From an uncultured Lachnospiraceae bacterium (GTDB taxonomy: Bacteria > Bacillota > Clostridia > Lachnospirales > Lachnospiraceae): a stretch of DNA of 64,000 nucleotides. The position numbers and the translations under genes are program-made. Below, piece after piece: positions 50,252-58,722 of this stretch; the first letter of the stretch is position 1; each line of letters starts with the position of its first letter. The DNA is taken from the NCBI GenBank assembly GCA_910579805.1, contig CAJTWM010000017.1, positions 1 to 64,000 on the forward strand, written 5' to 3'. Below the pieces are notes generated by a model. It did no database searches. It saw nothing but the letters and a program-made list of their open reading frames with translations, and was not told the origin of the DNA.

Positions 50252-53200
50252 TTACTGTCTTGGCACTTCCACCATCTTGTAAGCCTCCACGATATCGAGT
50301 TCCTGCATCTGGTCAAAGCCTGCAAATACAAGCCCGCACTCAAATCCGGCTTTCACTTCTTTTACATCGTCTTTAAATCTCTTCAGAGAAGCCAGTTCCC
50401 CTTCATAGATCTGCTCGCCCTCTCTTGAGATACGCACTTTACAGCCTCTTTCAAATACGCCGTCCAGCACATAAGATCCGGCTATGTTGCCGACAGCGGA
50501 GGCTTTAAAGATCTGGCGCACTTCCGCGTGTCCGATCACTCTCTCCTCAAAGATAGGATCTAACATACCCTTCATTGCCGCTTCTACGTCTTCAATAGCC
50601 TGATAGATGACTTTATACAGTCTGACGTCCACCCCTTCTCTTTCTGCCACCGTCTTAGCGGTTGCGTCGGGACGCACGTTAAATCCGATAATGATTGCCG
50701 AGGAAGCGGAGGCAAGGCTCACATCCGATTCGTTGATAGCGCCTACGCCGCCATGAATGCATTTTACCACGACCTCTTCGTTGGAAAGCTTCACAAGGCT
50801 TTGCTTTACCGCCTCCACGCTGCCCTGTACATCCGCTTTTACGATCAGGTTCAGTTCTTTTAAATTGCCTGCCTGAATCTGGGTAAACAGATCGTCCAGC
50901 GACATTTTGGTCTTCGTCTCCTCCAGCATCTTTTCTTTATTCTGTGAAAGATATGTCTCCGCATAGGATTTTGCCGTTTTATCATTTTCATGCGCAATGA
51001 TGACCTCGCCTGCGCTCGGTACGTCGGAAAGACCTAAAATTTCCACCGGTGTAGACGGTCCTGCTTCTTTGACGCGCCTTCCTTTGTCGTCTACCATTGC
51101 CCTTACTTTACCATGGCTTGCGCCTGCGGATACAAAATCTCCCACATGCAGCACGCCTTTTTGCACCAGTACGGTTGCCACGGGACCGCGGCCTTTATCC
51201 AGCTCCGCCTCTATCACAAGACCTCTTGCCCTTCTGTTCGGATTTGCTTTCAGTTCCATGATCTCTGCCGTAAGAAGGATCGTTTCCAGTAACGTATCGA
51301 TCCCTTCGCCTGATTTTGCGGATACCGGAACAAATTCCGTACTTCCGCCCCAATCCACCGGGATCAGCTCATGTTCCGTCATTTCCTGTTTTACCCTGTC
51401 AATATTGGCATTGGGTTTATCGACCTTATTTACCGCAACAATGATCTCGATCCCTGCCGCTTTCGCATGGTTGATCGCCTCTATGGTCTGAGGCATAACG
51501 CCGTCGTCCGCCGCCACTACCAGAATCGCAATGTCGGTAGAATTTGCGCCTCTCATACGCATTGCCGTAAACGCTTCATGTCCCGGCGTATCAAGGAAAG
51601 TGATCTGCTTTCCTCCTGCGCTGACGGTATAAGCGCCGATATGCTGGGTAATCCCCCCTGCTTCCCTGTCGGTCACATTGGTCTTACGGATCGCATCGAG
51701 AAGAGAAGTCTTACCATGGTCGACATGCCCCATAACGCAGATGACGGGCGGCCTGCTCACCATATCTTCTTCCGCTTCTTCATCCTCTTTTAACAGTTCT
51801 TCAATCACATCGACTTTGACTTCTTTTTCACAAATAATCTCATAATCAATGGCAATGTTTTCTGCATCTTCAAAAGAGATCTCTGAATTCACCGTTACGA
51901 TCTGCCCCTGCAGGAACAGCTTCTTGATGATCGCGGAAGGCTGCAGCTTCATCTTGTCTGCAAGTTCTTTGATCGTCAGGGATTCCGGTATGGTAATGAC
52001 CTTGATCTGTTCCTCCACTACCTCTACCTTTTTTTCGGGCTTGATAAATCTGCCCGCCTTATTTTTATTCAGTTTTGCACTGTCGTCCTCTTCATAAATC
52101 AGATCTTTTTTAGAGCGTTTATCTTTTTCCTGACTGATTCTGCGCTTCTCTTCATCTCTGTGCTTTTCGGTATCTTTGATTGGAGCCTCTGACATAAATC
52201 CTTTACTTGCTCCCTGCTTTCTGAACTTATTGTCCTGCCCTCCAGCGCCTCTTCTGTCACGGTCATTATTTCCGAAAGTACGGTTATTGCCCTGACCAGA
52301 AAAAGAATTCGTCCGGCCGCCCGAAGAATTGCCAAAGCCCGGTCTGCCGTTCCCCTGTGCCCTGTCTGCATTTTGTGTCCTTCCGCCATTGTTGTTCCTA
52401 TTCTGATATCCGTTCCGGTTATTATTCCCGTTTCTGTCTCCTCTGTCGTTCCGATCGTTTCTGTCATGGTAATTGCTGCGGTTTGCGCCGTTTCCTCTGT
52501 CCTGATAACCGTTTCTGTTGTTTCTGTCCTGAAAACCGCCTCTATTGTTTGCATTGCTGCCGGCGTTATTATTTCTGCCCTGATAGTCTGTGCGGTTTAC
52601 CGGCTGTTTATCCGGAGCATTTACTCTTTCTTCCTTCTTTTCCGCACTTGCTGCCTGCACTGCGGATTCCTTCGCCGTTTCCGTTTTCGGTTCCATAACT
52701 TTTTCCGCTCTGTTTTCCGTTTTGGCCGTCTGTTCTGCCGCCTGTACAGGTTTTACAGCTTCGGCCTCTTTCTTGGGTTCTGTCATAACCTCTTTCGATA
52801 CTCCTGATACTTCTTTCTTCTCCTCTGTTTTCGGCGCCGGCTTTGGTACCGGCTTCGGCACAGGTTTTGCCGCCGGTTTCGCCGTCTGGCGCATTGCCGT
52901 AGATGCAGGCGGCCTTTGTCCCGAAGGCATCTTAGAATTTCCCGGATTACTAACAAAAATGATTTTCTTCTTTTTCCGAGGCAGCGGAGCTGACTCTGGC
53001 TGCGGAGCTGACTCTGGCTGCGGAGCTGACTCTGGCTGCGAAGATGGCTCCGGCGTTCTGGATGCCTCTGCCATTTGGGCAGGCTGCTGCGTTTCGGATG
53101 ATTGCTGCGCTGGTTTTTGCGTTTCCGGCGTCTTAGACGCTGCCTGCCGTACGCCGCCCTCCTCCGTTTTTCCTGTCATGTTTTCCTTTTTAATCTTTGC

Positions 53201-53386
53201 ACTTTCCTTTCCGGCTTCGTCAGCAGTTCCCTTCCCAAAATGCCTGCGTACGATCTCCGCCGCATCTTCCGCCAAACTGCTCTGCGCTGCCTTTGCTTCT
53301 ATTCCTTTATCCTGTAAAAAAGCAATTATTTCTTTGCTTTGTTTCTCTAACTCTTTCGCAAGTTCATGTACTTTTATTTTTGCCAT
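50252..53386 (-). CDS. infB: Translation initiation factor IF-2
   Basis: IF-2 brings initiator tRNA to the 30S subunit. The 1044-residue protein has an N-terminal IF2_N domain (KVHELAKELEKQSKEIIAFLQDKGIE), a very long low-complexity linker (about residues 70-440) rich in Ala/Lys/Pro then Asn/Arg/Gly, a second IF2_N motif, and the GTPase core with GHVDHGKTSLLDAI, DTPGHEAF and NKVDKP, followed by domains II-IV. The start at 53386 follows CGGAGGT. The linker includes three copies of PQPESA encoded by an 18-bp tandem repeat. Confidence 0.96.
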   Translation of the reverse strand: MAKIKVHELAKELEKQSKEIIAFLQDKGIEAKAAQSSLAEDAAEIVRRHFGKGTADEAGKESAKIKKENMTGKTEEGGVRQAASKTPETQKPAQQSSETQQPAQMAEASRTPEPSSQPESAPQPESAPQPESAPLPRKKKKIIFVSNPGNSKMPSGQRPPASTAMRQTAKPAAKPVPKPVPKPAPKTEEKKEVSGVSKEVMTEPKKEAEAVKPVQAAEQTAKTENRAEKVMEPKTETAKESAVQAASAEKKEERVNAPDKQPVNRTDYQGRNNNAGSNANNRGGFQDRNNRNGYQDRGNGANRSNYHDRNDRNDRGDRNGNNNRNGYQNRNNNGGRTQNADRAQGNGRPGFGNSSGGRTNSFSGQGNNRTFGNNDRDRRGAGGQDNKFRKQGASKGFMSEAPIKDTEKHRDEEKRRISQEKDKRSKKDLIYEEDDSAKLNKNKAGRFIKPEKKVEVVEEQIKVITIPESLTIKELADKMKLQPSAIIKKLFLQGQIVTVNSEISFEDAENIAIDYEIICEKEVKVDVIEELLKEDEEAEEDMVSRPPVICVMGHVDHGKTSLLDAIRKTNVTDREAGGITQHIGAYTVSAGGKQITFLDTPGHEAFTAMRMRGANSTDIAILVVAADDGVMPQTIEAINHAKAAGIEIIVAVNKVDKPNANIDRVKQEMTEHELIPVDWGGSTEFVPVSAKSGEGIDTLLETILLTAEIMELKANPNRRARGLVIEAELDKGRGPVATVLVQKGVLHVGDFVSAGASHGKVRAMVDDKGRRVKEAGPSTPVEILGLSDVPSAGEVIIAHENDKTAKSYAETYLSQNKEKMLEETKTKMSLDDLFTQIQAGNLKELNLIVKADVQGSVEAVKQSLVKLSNEEVVVKCIHGGVGAINESDVSLASASSAIIIGFNVRPDATAKTVAEREGVDVRLYKVIYQAIEDVEAAMKGMLDPIFEERVIGHAEVRQIFKASAVGNIAGSYVLDGVFERGCKVRISREGEQIYEGELASLKRFKDDVKEVKAGFECGLVFAGFDQMQELDIVEAYKMVEVPRQ
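52986..53039. repeat. Three tandem 18-bp units inside infB
   Basis: Three identical in-frame 18-bp units (52986-53003, 53004-53021, 53022-53039) encode PQPESA repeats in the IF-2 linker. Identity at the DNA level suggests recent slippage expansion. Confidence 0.9.
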
Positions 53387-53402
53387 ACTCACTACCTCCG
53401 TC

Positions 53403-53726
53403 TTATTCTTCATGAGTTTCCAGTTTATTTATGATCGTCTTTGCAAGTCCCTCGTCCGTTACCGCTAAAGATGCCCTGAATTCTTTGCCGATCGCATGCC
53501 CCAGCTCTACCTTGGTTCCGTAAGAAACAATAGGTACCTTGTAAAAATCACACATATTCGTAAACATTTTCTTTGTATTATTTGAAACATCCGCGGCTAT
53601 CATTACCAAAAAAGCTTTTCCCGCTTTTACCGTACTCTCCACGGCATATTCACCGCTTACTGCATTTCGTCCTTTCGCTGCAATGGACAATAGCGATAAC
53701 ACTTTATCTTGACTCAAGCTCTTCAA
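53403..53726 (-). CDS. ylxQ: L7Ae-family RNA-binding protein YlxQ
   Basis: The 107-residue protein has the L7Ae/L30e fold pattern, with LLSIAAKGRNAVSGEYAVESTVKAGKAFLVMIAADVSNNTKKMFTNMC, VPIVSYGTKVELGHAIGKEFRASLAVTDEGLAKTI as landmarks. Members bind kink-turn RNA; the cellular target of YlxQ is not well defined. The start is unclear: TTG codons at 53726 and 53717 both overlap the end of ylxR. Confidence 0.9.
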   Translation of the reverse strand: MKSLSQDKVLSLLSIAAKGRNAVSGEYAVESTVKAGKAFLVMIAADVSNNTKKMFTNMCDFYKVPIVSYGTKVELGHAIGKEFRASLAVTDEGLAKTIINKLETHEE

Positions 53727-53976
53727 ACTCCTTTTTAAGACTCTCGTAAACCTCTTCGGGAATACTCATTTTGAAAGAACGTTCCAATCCTTTATTTTTT
53801 CTGGCCTTTTTCAAACATTCCTCAGATAAACAAAGGTAAGCCCCTCTTCCATTTTTTTTACCGGTTGCATCTAACACAATGGGTCCTTGTGCAGTTTTTA
53901 ATACCCGCATCATTTCTTTCTTGCTTTTCATTTCACCGCAGCCGACGCATTGCCTTAAAGGGATTTTTTTTCCCAT
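53704..53976 (-). CDS. ylxR: YlxR-family protein (RNase P modulator RnpM type)
   Basis: The 90-residue basic protein matches the YlxR fold: PLRQCVGCGEMKSKKEMMRVLKTAQGPIVLDATGKKNGRGAYLCLSEECLKKARKNKGLERSFK, given here as conserved landmarks including CVGC and GRGAYLC. Work in Bacillus has linked this family to RNase P RNA binding. It lies between nusA and ylxQ and overlaps the latter by 23 bp. Confidence 0.92.
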   Translation of the reverse strand: MGKKIPLRQCVGCGEMKSKKEMMRVLKTAQGPIVLDATGKKNGRGAYLCLSEECLKKARKNKGLERSFKMSIPEEVYESLKKEFEELESR

Positions 53977-54006
53977 TTTACACTTCCCTTCCTGCCTGTC
54001 GCTTTT

Positions 54007-55176
54007 TTATTCCTCTTGCGCTTCTCCTTCGCCCTCTACGGGAACTTCCGCTTCATACTCTTCATACCCGCCTTCGTATTCTTCGTAATCCTCATAATCC
54101 TCAAATTCATCCATATAATCCTCATAACGGAATCCCGGCGCATCCTTTGCCTGCGTTTCGCTTTTGATATCGATCTTATATCCGGTCAGTCTGGCCGCAA
54201 GCCTTGCGTTCTGTCCTTCTTTTCCGATAGCTAAGGAAAGCTGGTAATCGGGAACGACTACCTTCGCCGTTTTTTCGTCCGGATCTGCAAAAACGGCCAC
54301 GATTTTAGCAGGAGACAGTGCATTTTGAATCAGATTACCCGGATTTTCATCCCACTCCACAATGTCGATCTTTTCTCCCCGGAGTTCTTCCACGATGGCG
54401 TTTACCCTTGCTCCCGAAGAACCGATACATGCGCCCACCGCGTCTACGTTCGGATCGTTGGACCAGACGGCGAGCTTAGTACGGCTGCCTGCCTCTCTGG
54501 CAATACTCATGATCTCCACCGTTCCATCGTTGATTTCCGCAACTTCCGACTCAAACAGACGTTTTACAAGTTCGGGATGGGTACGGCTTACCAATATCCT
54601 CGGTCCTTTAGGTGTATTCTTCACTTCTAAAATATATACCTTGATCCTTTCGGTAGGCCTGAAAACTTCTCCTTTTACCTGCTCGCTCTCGTTTAAAATC
54701 GCATCCGCTTTTCCTAAATTGATGCTGATGTTCTTTCCCACATAACGCTGCACTACACCCGTTACTACATCTTTTTCTTTTTCAAAATACTGATTATAGA
54801 TAACGCTTCTTTCCTCTTCCCGTATCTTCTGCAAAATAACGTTTTTAGCGTTCTGAGTCGCGATACGTCCGAATTCTTTTGACTTGATCTCTACATGAAG
54901 AATATCTCCAAGCGCTGCCTTTTGGGAAATTTCTCTTGCATCCTCCAAAGAAATCTGCAGGCAATCGTCCTCCACCTCTTCCACCACTTCTTTTTCCGCA
55001 TAGCAAAGAAAGTCGCATGTTTCTCTGTTGATCTCCACTTTGATATTATCTGATTTTCCAAAGTGATTCTTACATGCCGTAATCAGAGAATTCTCGATTG
55101 CCTCAAAAAGGGTATCTTTGCTGATCTCCTTCTCCTTCTCCAAAATGTCCAGTGCTTCCATTAATTCCTTATTCAT
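54007..55176 (-). CDS. nusA: Transcription termination/antitermination factor NusA
   Basis: NusA binds RNA polymerase and nascent RNA to control pausing, termination and antitermination. The 389-residue protein has an N-terminal polymerase-binding domain, an S1 domain (about residues 135-200, VVTGVVQRYVGKNISINLG), and two KH domains (SVARTHPELVKRLFESEV-like region and VGACIGSSGARVNAIVEELRGEKIDIVEW, then LAIGKEGQNARLAARLTGYKIDI). The last 40 residues are an acidic, tyrosine-rich tail. Gram-positive NusA proteins lack the acidic repeats of E. coli, so this tail is a local addition. Confidence 0.96.
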   Translation of the reverse strand: MNKELMEALDILEKEKEISKDTLFEAIENSLITACKNHFGKSDNIKVEINRETCDFLCYAEKEVVEEVEDDCLQISLEDAREISQKAALGDILHVEIKSKEFGRIATQNAKNVILQKIREEERSVIYNQYFEKEKDVVTGVVQRYVGKNISINLGKADAILNESEQVKGEVFRPTERIKVYILEVKNTPKGPRILVSRTHPELVKRLFESEVAEINDGTVEIMSIAREAGSRTKLAVWSNDPNVDAVGACIGSSGARVNAIVEELRGEKIDIVEWDENPGNLIQNALSPAKIVAVFADPDEKTAKVVVPDYQLSLAIGKEGQNARLAARLTGYKIDIKSETQAKDAPGFRYEDYMDEFEDYEDYEEYEGGYEEYEAEVPVEGEGEAQEE

Positions 55177-55194
55177 TTTCCTTTACCCTCCTGA

Positions 55195-55659
55195 TTAAAA
55201 ATCAAGTGCAAGACGGACTACTGCCACATCCGCTTTTGCAAAAACTTTTGTTTGTCCCTCTATTTCTATTGTAACGGTATCCGCATCGTATTCTTTTAAG
55301 ATACCTGAAAATTCCTTTTGACCGTCTATCGGTTTATAGATCTTTATTTCCACTTCTTCGCCAAGGCTTTTTTCGAAATGTCTGTCTTTCTTTAAAGCCC
55401 TTCCCAGTCCCGGACTGCTTACTTCTAATGTATACGCTTCATCTATAAAATCTTCGTCGTCCAGCCTGTCGGATAAGCTCCGGCTTACCGCCACGCAGTC
55501 GTCAATGTCCACGCCGCCTTCTTTATCAATGTAGGCCCTTAAAAACCATTCGTTTCCTTCCTTCACATACTCCACATCATAAATCTCTACATGGTTTTCC
55601 TGTGCAATGGGATTTAAAAGTTCCTCCGTTTTTCTTTCATATGTCTCTCTTTTGGACAT
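55195..55659 (-). CDS. rimP: Ribosome maturation factor RimP
   Basis: RimP assists 30S subunit assembly. The 154-residue protein has VEIYDVEYVKEGNEWFLRAYIDKEGGVDIDDCVAVSRSLSDRLDDED and YTLEVSSPGLGRALKKDRHFEKSLGE, the family signatures, given as landmarks. It is the first gene of the rimP-nusA-infB operon. The ATG at 55659 is preceded by AAAGGTGG; a GTG two codons upstream is an alternative. Confidence 0.95.
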   Translation of the reverse strand: MSKRETYERKTEELLNPIAQENHVEIYDVEYVKEGNEWFLRAYIDKEGGVDIDDCVAVSRSLSDRLDDEDFIDEAYTLEVSSPGLGRALKKDRHFEKSLGEEVEIKIYKPIDGQKEFSGILKEYDADTVTIEIEGQTKVFAKADVAVVRLALDF

Positions 55660-55679
55660 TTCCACCTTTTCCTTTCCGC

Positions 55680-55703
55680 ATTATATGTAAATAATCTTTA
55701 TTT
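55680..55703 (-). promoter_or_regulatory. Candidate promoter of the rimP-nusA-infB operon
   Basis: A TATAAT lies at 55680-55685 on the - strand, 20 bp before the rimP start, with only a weak -35 (TTGTGT about 18 bp upstream). Confidence 0.45.
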
Positions 55704-55716
55704 ACACAAACAAGAA

Positions 55717-55738
55717 AGAGTGGAACGCCGTCCACTCT
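55717..55738 (-). terminator. Terminator after the epimerase-like gene
   Basis: AGAGTGGA (55717-55724) pairs perfectly with TCCACTCT (55731-55738) and is followed on the - strand by TTTCTTGTTT. It precedes the rimP promoter. Confidence 0.75.
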
Positions 55739-55844
55739 CATCTAGTAAATAGTATTCAATTCTTTGTCAGTATATCACTGTCATCATAAAAATGCAAGGC
55801 TTTTTCCGGCTTTTCCGTATAATTTTCCTTATTTTTCTTATGAT

Positions 55845-56705
55845 TCACATATAATAATCTAACAGCTCCGGCAAAAAATCGTTCAGGCATCGGAAATGGA
55901 ATCCTGCTTTTTGGGCTTTCTGCGTATTTATGGAATACGCGTCCGTCCCGTTATAGGGCGCTTTTTCCCCGTCTTGGTCAAGAACGGCTTTCTTTGCACT
56001 TTTCTTTTCCACATAAGAAAGAATCTCCGCGACCGACACCGTACCGTCGCTTGCCGCATTAAAGCAGCCCGTTTCCTGATTCTCTACCATCCATGCAAGG
56101 AATCCGCCCGCTTCTTCCGCCGGTATAAAACTCATCTGATCCTGCAGATTATCAATATACATCGGCCTTTGTTCCAAAACATGCTCCACATAGAATTGAA
56201 GCCGTTTTGTATAATCTTCTCTGCCGATCACATAAGGAAACCTGACTGCCGCCGCATTCCTATCGGCATAGACCTGAAAAAGCGCCGCCTCAGCCTGCCT
56301 CTTTGTTTCGTCATAAAGAGCATCCCTTCTTTCATACCATTTTAACGGATATAAGAGCGGATTGAATTTTTCTTCTTTCATATCCGTCCCCCAGACCTGC
56401 GCCGGATAAACGGACATGGTGGAGGTCAGAATATAGCGCTTGCACCTTGCCACATCCAACAATCTTTTTACGTCTTTCGATGCATAGCAGATATTATCGC
56501 AGATACAGTCATATTCTTTTTCTTTAAAGACTGAAGCGAGCCCTTCTTCATTGCCTCGGTCCACCACCAGCCTTTTCACCCTGTCTCCGAAAGGATCCGG
56601 AGTAAGCCCTCTCGTAGCGATCGTTACCTTATGGCCTCTTTCCAAAAGTTTTTCCACCAAACAGACCCCGAAAAACCGGGTTCCTCCAAATACTAATACG
56701 TCCAT
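55845..56705 (-). CDS. NAD-dependent epimerase/dehydratase family protein
   Basis: The 286-residue protein is an extended short-chain dehydrogenase with a Rossmann motif LVFGGTRFFGVCLVEKLLERGHKVTIATRG at its start, a typical TSTMSVYP and YDETKRQAE catalytic region (Y-x-x-x-K), and AAAVRFPYVIG. It resembles the atypical SDR group including chloroplast stem-loop binding proteins and is not assigned to a sugar substrate. The ATG at 56705 follows AAAGGAG. It lies downstream of map, with which it is probably co-transcribed. Confidence 0.86.
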   Translation of the reverse strand: MDVLVFGGTRFFGVCLVEKLLERGHKVTIATRGLTPDPFGDRVKRLVVDRGNEEGLASVFKEKEYDCICDNICYASKDVKRLLDVARCKRYILTSTMSVYPAQVWGTDMKEEKFNPLLYPLKWYERRDALYDETKRQAEAALFQVYADRNAAAVRFPYVIGREDYTKRLQFYVEHVLEQRPMYIDNLQDQMSFIPAEEAGGFLAWMVENQETGCFNAASDGTVSVAEILSYVEKKSAKKAVLDQDGEKAPYNGTDAYSINTQKAQKAGFHFRCLNDFLPELLDYYM

Positions 56706-56802
56706 CTGCACTCCTTTCCCTGCCTACACCCGCCGTTTTTCACCGTCCTGCCTGCCGGCACTGCTTTTTCTTTCCTTACCGGCCGCTCTTAAAATAGCCT
56801 TT

Positions 56803-57675
56803 TTAATATGCCAGCACTTCGTAACCGTTCTCCGTTACCAATACGGTCACTTCCCACTGTGCCGACATGGAACCGTCTTCTGTGAGCACGATCCAATCAC
56901 TCTCTTCGTCAATGTATACTTCTTTTTTTCCTCTGTTGATCATCGGTTCTATCGTAAACACCATTCCCGGAACCATCAGCATTTCCGTCCCTCTTGGCCC
57001 TATATAGGTGATCATCGGCTCTTCATGAAATGCAAGCCCTACTCCGTGTCCTCCAAGGTCAAGCACTACCGAATATCCGTTAGCATTTACATAATCCTGA
57101 ATCGCCTGTCCCATATCGCCGATAAAATGATAAGGAGCCACTTCCGAAAGCCCTGTTTCCACAGCCTTTTTAGCTGCCTCCACCAATCTTTTATTCTCTT
57201 CGCTCACATTTCCAATGCAGAACATTCTGGAAGAATCCGAAAAATAACCGTTATATATTGTAGAGGCATCCACATTGATAATGTCTCCATCCTCAAGAAA
57301 AATATCCGGCGACGGAATACCGTGGCAGACTTCATTATTCTTTGAGGTGCATACGCTTTTAGGAAATCCGTCATAATGTAATGGCGCCGGAATCCCCCCT
57401 AACTCCTTGGTTTTCTTGTATACCATCTGGTCAATCTCTTCCGTTGACATTCCAAGTCTTATATTTTCAGCCACATAGTCAAGAACCGCTATATTGATCT
57501 CGCCGCTCTTTCTTATTCCTTCGATCTGCTGCGGATTTTTGATCATCTCACGTTCCGGAACCATATGCCCTGCAATCGCATAAGAGGCGATTTTCTCATC
57601 CATTGCACAATGGCACTGTTTATATTTTTTCCCGCTTCCGCACCAGCATTTATCATTTCTCCCTAATTTTTCCAT
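56803..57675 (-). CDS. map: Methionine aminopeptidase type I with N-terminal SEC-C zinc motif
   Basis: The enzyme removes the initiator methionine from nascent proteins. The 290-residue protein starts with a SEC-C motif (GRNDKCWCGSGKKYKQCHC, about residues 5-23) that binds zinc and probably ribosomes or SecB-like partners, then the metallopeptidase domain with HGIPSPD, NVDASTIYNGYFSDSSRMF, GHGVGLAFHEEPMI and TIEPMI. The five metal ligands D, D, H, E and E are present. The ATG at 57675 follows GGGGAT; the frame stays open to 57708. Confidence 0.94.
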   Translation of the reverse strand: MEKLGRNDKCWCGSGKKYKQCHCAMDEKIASYAIAGHMVPEREMIKNPQQIEGIRKSGEINIAVLDYVAENIRLGMSTEEIDQMVYKKTKELGGIPAPLHYDGFPKSVCTSKNNEVCHGIPSPDIFLEDGDIINVDASTIYNGYFSDSSRMFCIGNVSEENKRLVEAAKKAVETGLSEVAPYHFIGDMGQAIQDYVNANGYSVVLDLGGHGVGLAFHEEPMITYIGPRGTEMLMVPGMVFTIEPMINRGKKEVYIDEESDWIVLTEDGSMSAQWEVTVLVTENGYEVLAY

Positions 57676-57759
57676 TTTATCCCCGTCTGTCCACTTCATC
57701 AGATACACTTAAAATTAATAGCAAAATGTAATAATTTGTTTCAAATATGCCCTGAAAGC
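57676..57759. other. map leader
   Basis: About 80 bp of AT-rich leader after the promoter at 57760-57788. No RNA structure was recognised. Confidence 0.4.
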
Positions 57760-57788
57760 ATCATACTATAAAAACCGCCCTTTTGCAA
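57760..57788 (-). promoter_or_regulatory. Promoter of map
   Basis: TTGCAA (57783-57788) and TATGAT (57760-57765) on the - strand with a 17-bp spacer. Confidence 0.7.
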
Positions 57789-57868
57789 TACCAACGCCTT
57801 CGGCCCCGCATTTTCTTTTTCCGTATCCGTATGCAACCGGATAGAAGAAATACCTTTCCCCTGCCCAT

Positions 57869-57913
57869 AAAAAAGAGACATTATTTTCCCCGTTCAAAAT
57901 AATATCTCCTTTT
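57869..57913 (-). terminator. Terminator after the CarD-family gene
   Basis: AAAAGAGACATTATTTT pairs with AAAATAATATCTCCTTTT with one or two mismatches around a short GC loop. On the - strand it is followed by TTTTTT. Confidence 0.82.
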
Positions 57914-57973
57914 CCTATCTTATCCTATTGCGTCTGACCCGCTTATAACCATTTATTTGTCTTATGATACCGC

Positions 57974-58486
57974 TTATGCAAGCGTAAAAACATCTAATTT
58001 TTCTTTAATATCGTTTTGTACTTTTTTTCTGTCTATTCCAAGCGCCAACGACAATTCGGAATATAAGTTTTCTTCCGCCAGCTTTAAATGCCGCTCGTCA
58101 GAAGCGGCAAATTTCTTACCCTGCGCAAGCTTCTCTTCCCGTCTTAAATAAAGTGTTTTTATTACCTTTATCAAGGCCTGACAATCACAGCTTTTGATAC
58201 ATTCTTTATATTTTTCATCTCTAAGTTTCTCATTTGGAAAATATAATTCTTCCGCCTCAGGCATACCGTCAATAATCTTTTGCGCCTGCTCTTTCGTAAT
58301 CACTTTTCTCATGACTGTCTTTGTATTGTCTACCGGTGTAAAGATCGTACTGCTGTGATGGTTATACGGCATTAACACATAGAATAACTTGTCCTTAGGC
58401 ACTCCCTTGATATCCATCGTCTTAATATCCGTGATCTCGCAGACACCCGTTGTCCCATAAACAATATACTCACCTTTTTCAAACAT
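57974..58486 (-). CDS. CarD/CdnL-family transcriptional regulator
   Basis: The 170-residue protein has the N-terminal RNA-polymerase interaction domain (MFEKGEYIVYGTTGVCEITDI, residues 1-21, a Tudor-like fold shared with Mfd) and a helical C-terminal DNA-binding domain with EKYKECIKSCDCQALIKVIKTLYLRR. In mycobacteria and myxobacteria these proteins stabilise promoter open complexes. The ATG at 58486 follows GAGGG and gives the usual length. It stands alone between its own terminator and cysK. Confidence 0.9.
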   Translation of the reverse strand: MFEKGEYIVYGTTGVCEITDIKTMDIKGVPKDKLFYVLMPYNHHSSTIFTPVDNTKTVMRKVITKEQAQKIIDGMPEAEELYFPNEKLRDEKYKECIKSCDCQALIKVIKTLYLRREEKLAQGKKFAASDERHLKLAEENLYSELSLALGIDRKKVQNDIKEKLDVFTLA

Positions 58487-58680
58487 GCGTTCCCTCATCT
58501 CTTTCTGTGCCTTTGGCACAACAACCACATTAAAATGCTCCTTTCCTTACATCTTCCCCTTCTTATTCATTATTGTAACACCTTCAAAATCATTTTGTTA
58601 GCTTTTCTTTTAATTTTTCCGCATTTTTGTTAATACTGACAAGCTATGAGGGCTGTTTTTTTGTGCATTTTTTTCTAAAA
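58487..58680. other. Leader region of the CarD-family gene
   Basis: AT-rich; a TACAAT near 58571 on the - strand may be a -10 but no good -35 was seen. No other feature. Confidence 0.35.
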
Positions 58681-58722
58681 CCGGCAAAAACCTTTTAACG
58701 ATCGACGCCTTTCTACTGCCGG
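58677..58722 (-). terminator. Terminator after cysK
   Basis: CCGGCA (58681-58686) pairs with TGCCGG (58717-58722), directly next to the cysK stop codon, with TTTT on the - strand side at 58677-58680. The loop is long, so efficiency is uncertain. Confidence 0.5.

Noticed and set aside
52373..53468. Long + strand open frames opposite infB
   Set aside because: They are shadows produced by the repetitive, biased codon content of the IF-2 linker.
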